DNA of 64,000 bases, from contig JABTUA010000001.1 in assembly GCA_015075635.1 (NCBI GenBank), forward strand, positions 868,001 to 932,000. The letters are read 5' to 3'. The stretch's first letter is position 1. The number at the start of each line of letters is the position of its first letter. The translations under genes and the position numbers were made by a program. The notes under the pieces are model-generated. The model had not been told where the DNA came from and made no database searches. It saw only the letters and a program-made list of their open reading frames with translations. Below are positions 62,647 to 64,000 of the stretch, in pieces. Source of the DNA: Polyangiaceae bacterium. GTDB taxonomy: Bacteria > Myxococcota_A > Polyangia > Polyangiales > Polyangiaceae.

Positions 62647-63055
62647 GGCTGGTCGGGGCGAGCGCGCTCACGCGCCATGTCGCGGCTCACCGCACGGGGC
62701 GCGGATGCGGCGGGCGTGCGGTTGGGCGTGCGGTTGGGCGTGCGGTTGGGCGTGCGGTTGGGCGGTCGAGCGGGGAATGGGGTGCGCGGCGCGGCCGAAG
62801 TGTGCGGTTGGGCGTGCGGTTGGGCGTGCGGGAGCGGGGAATGGGGTGCGCGCCGCGGCCGAAGTGTGCGGTTGGGCGTGCGGTTGGGCGTGCGGTTGGG
62901 TGTGCGGTTGGGCGTGCGGTTGGGCGTGCGGTTGGGCGTGCGGCTGGGCGTCGCGAGGCCTCCTCGCGCGGCCCGCGCCCATGGGGCACGCGGGGGGAGC
63001 GGGGGCGCACCTCGGCGAAGAGCACGCGCGGGTACCTCGCCGCCGGAGCGGTGCC
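62647..63055. other. 409-base intergenic region with minisatellite
   Basis: It lies between the LeuA-like gene and a small convergent lipoprotein gene. It is dominated by the 12-bp tandem array (62716-62949). All frames stay open through the array because 12 is a multiple of three, so open frames here are not evidence of coding. No ribosome binding site, RNA gene or terminator was recognised. Confidence 0.6.
62716..62949. repeat. 12-bp minisatellite with higher-order structure
   Basis: The unit GTGCGGTTGGGC occurs in three blocks: four perfect copies (62716-62763), two and a part (62802-62832), and seven with two single-base variants (62866-62949). The blocks are separated by two near-identical 35-base spacers starting GAGCGGGGAATGGGG and ending GGCCGAAGT, 64 bases apart. 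So a roughly 64-bp unit containing both spacer and 12-mers has itself been duplicated. Confidence 0.85.
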
Positions 63056-63460
63056 CTACTGTTTGGACTGTTTGAGCTCCGCCGCCAGCTCCTCCAGCAT
63101 GATGCGGCACCTGGGGTCGGAGCAGTGGCGCACCACTGCGAAGGGCACCCGCCGGGTCTTCTCGTCCTTGCCGGTGACGACGAACACCGTGTCGGCGTCG
63201 CGGGTCGCGAGCACCGTCGCCGGGGAGACTTGCTCGGCCTTCCAGCCCGCCTTTTCCAGCGCGCTCGCGTAGGCCCCGGCCAGCTCCTCCCGCTTTCGGT
63301 CGGGGTACTCGACCGTCACGACCAGGTTGTCCTCCTTGCAAACGCGTCCGCCGTCGAGCACCACGCCCAGACGTCTGGCGGTCGGGCTCTCTGCGATCGG
63401 ATCGCACGGCTTCTGGCAACCCGCGGCGGCCACGACGACGGCGAGGAGCCACGTTCTCAC
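63056..63460 (-). CDS. Small lipoprotein of unknown function
   Basis: A 134-residue predicted lipoprotein from the GTG at 63460; the frame is open further upstream but lacks support. The signal is [14 protein letters not shown] with a lipobox. The mature part has [32 protein letters not shown], a strand-helix pair, and [20 protein letters not shown] at the end, with four cysteines in total. No family was recognised. It is divergent from the glutamate dehydrogenase gene, with 70 bases between the starts. Confidence 0.7.
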   Translation of the reverse strand: MRTWLLAVVVAAAGCQKPCDPIAESPTARRLGVVLDGGRVCKEDNLVVTVEYPDRKREELAGAYASALEKAGWKAEQVSPATVLATRDADTVFVVTGKDEKTRRVPFAVVRHCSDPRCRIMLEELAAELKQSKQ

Positions 63461-63530
63461 GTCGAGGAGCGTACCCCTTTCCGCCCGCGCGCCCATCGCG
63501 ATACTCTCCCCGTCTCCGAGGGAGGCGCCC

Positions 63531-64000
63531 ATGAGCATGAACGCGACCGAGACCACCAATCACTACCTGACTCGAGCGTTCGACCTGCTCAAGCTCTCCC
63601 CGCGTTACAAGACTTTGCTGCTCACGCCGAGCCGAGAGCTCCGGGTGGAGGTCGCGATCGAGCTCGACGACGGCAACATCGGCAACTTCATCGGCTACCG
63701 CATCCAGCACGACAACTCCCGCGGGCCGTACAAAGGCGGGCTCCGCTATCACCCGGACGTGGACCTCGACGAGGTGCGCTCGCTCGCGAGCCTGATGACC
63801 TGGAAGACCGCGGTGGTGAACGTGCCGTTCGGCGGGGCCAAGGGCGGCATCCAGGTCGACCCGAGCAAGCTCTCGCGGCGTGAGCTCGAGCGCCTGAGCC
63901 GGCGCTTCATCGACCAGATCGCCGAGCTGATCGGCCCGGACGCGGACATCCCCGCGCCGGACATGAACACCAACGCCTCGGTCATGGCGTGGATGTTCGA
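63531..64000 (+). CDS. Glu/Leu/Phe/Val dehydrogenase (partial, 5' end)
   Basis: About 156 N-terminal residues of a glutamate dehydrogenase-family enzyme that runs off the right edge. The start at 63531 follows GGGAGG; an ATG at 63537 is also possible. [32 protein letters not shown] contains the substrate-binding GP-x-KGGLR-Y/F-H motif, and [19 protein letters not shown] the catalytic lysine region. [16 protein letters not shown] leads into the nucleotide-binding domain, which is cut off. The NAD versus NADP preference is not visible. Confidence 0.92.
   Translation, partial: MSMNATETTNHYLTRAFDLLKLSPRYKTLLLTPSRELRVEVAIELDDGNIGNFIGYRIQHDNSRGPYKGGLRYHPDVDLDEVRSLASLMTWKTAVVNVPFGGAKGGIQVDPSKLSRRELERLSRRFIDQIAELIGPDADIPAPDMNTNASVMAWMF

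Noticed and set aside
62716-62949. CRISPR array
   Set aside because: Units are contiguous or separated by one repeated 35-base spacer, not by unique spacers; no cas gene nearby.
62677-63075. Open frames through the 12-bp repeat, possible repeat protein
   Set aside because: Any frame stays open across a 12-base unit without stops; no ribosome binding site or conserved ends.

Overview
The window is very GC-rich (roughly 70 %), densely coded on both strands and looks chromosomal. It most likely comes from a myxobacterium of the Sorangium/Polyangium side of the Myxococcota. The best evidence is an mglB-mglA pair whose MglA closely matches what I recall of the Myxococcus xanthus gliding/polarity GTPase. 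Other support comes from many lipoproteins, three with glycine/serine-rich stalks and cysteine-rich ends, an alkylglycerone-phosphate-synthase-like flavoenzyme, PQQ-repeat and FIST proteins, and frequent GTG/TTG starts in 4-base NTGA overlaps. I saw no tRNA, rRNA, CRISPR array, prophage or insertion sequence.

Layout. 1-3.4 kb: a truncated class I aminotransferase, a UbiA-family prenyl-phosphate transferase, a CPBP membrane protease and a Uma2 protein. 3.4-6.7 kb: a BtuF-like binding protein coupled to tlyA, then a secreted barrel-like protein with an in-frame TAG at its signal-peptide junction and a Gly-rich lipoprotein. 6.7-13.5 kb: comEC and hpt face a minus-strand operon of GT4 glycosyltransferase, yggS and rarA. 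13-15.3 kb: an orphan SctQ/FliM-type SpoA protein with a lipoprotein, and a divergent TPR protein. 15.5-22.9 kb: two giant tandem DUF3857/transglutaminase-like TPR proteins, one with an intact Cys-His-Asp triad and one that has lost it. 23.2-24.3 kb: mglBA. 24.7-27.7 kb: pntA-pntB transhydrogenase.

27.9-36.9 kb: secreted proteins, tandem hotdog thioesterases, a Spy-like protein with a strong terminator, threonine dehydratase/serine racemase, FIST, PQQ and an alpha/beta-hydrolase-like protein. 37-42.9 kb: an AarF/UbiB kinase coupled to a lipoprotein metallopeptidase and an unknown protein, an HD protein and an EEP nuclease lipoprotein. 43-49.4 kb: TamB and a zinc-ribbon membrane protein. 49.4-55.4 kb: a lipase-like lipoprotein, AGPS-like enzyme, QueD, a [2Fe-2S] BFD protein, a large Gly-rich lipoprotein and a TlpA-like thioredoxin. 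55.5-64 kb: hybrid histidine kinase, ExbD/TolR, alpha/beta hydrolase, TtcA, B12-binding radical SAM enzyme, LeuA-like enzyme, a 12-bp minisatellite, a small lipoprotein and a truncated glutamate dehydrogenase.

Most genes are housekeeping or cell-envelope functions. I found no clear new multi-gene system. The best leads are the amber codon at 5305, the active/inactive transglutaminase pair, the family of Gly-stalk/Cys-head lipoproteins, the kinase-metallopeptidase-unknown operon at 37-40.8 kb, the 12-bp minisatellite, and a repeated palindromic element found just after two stop codons.
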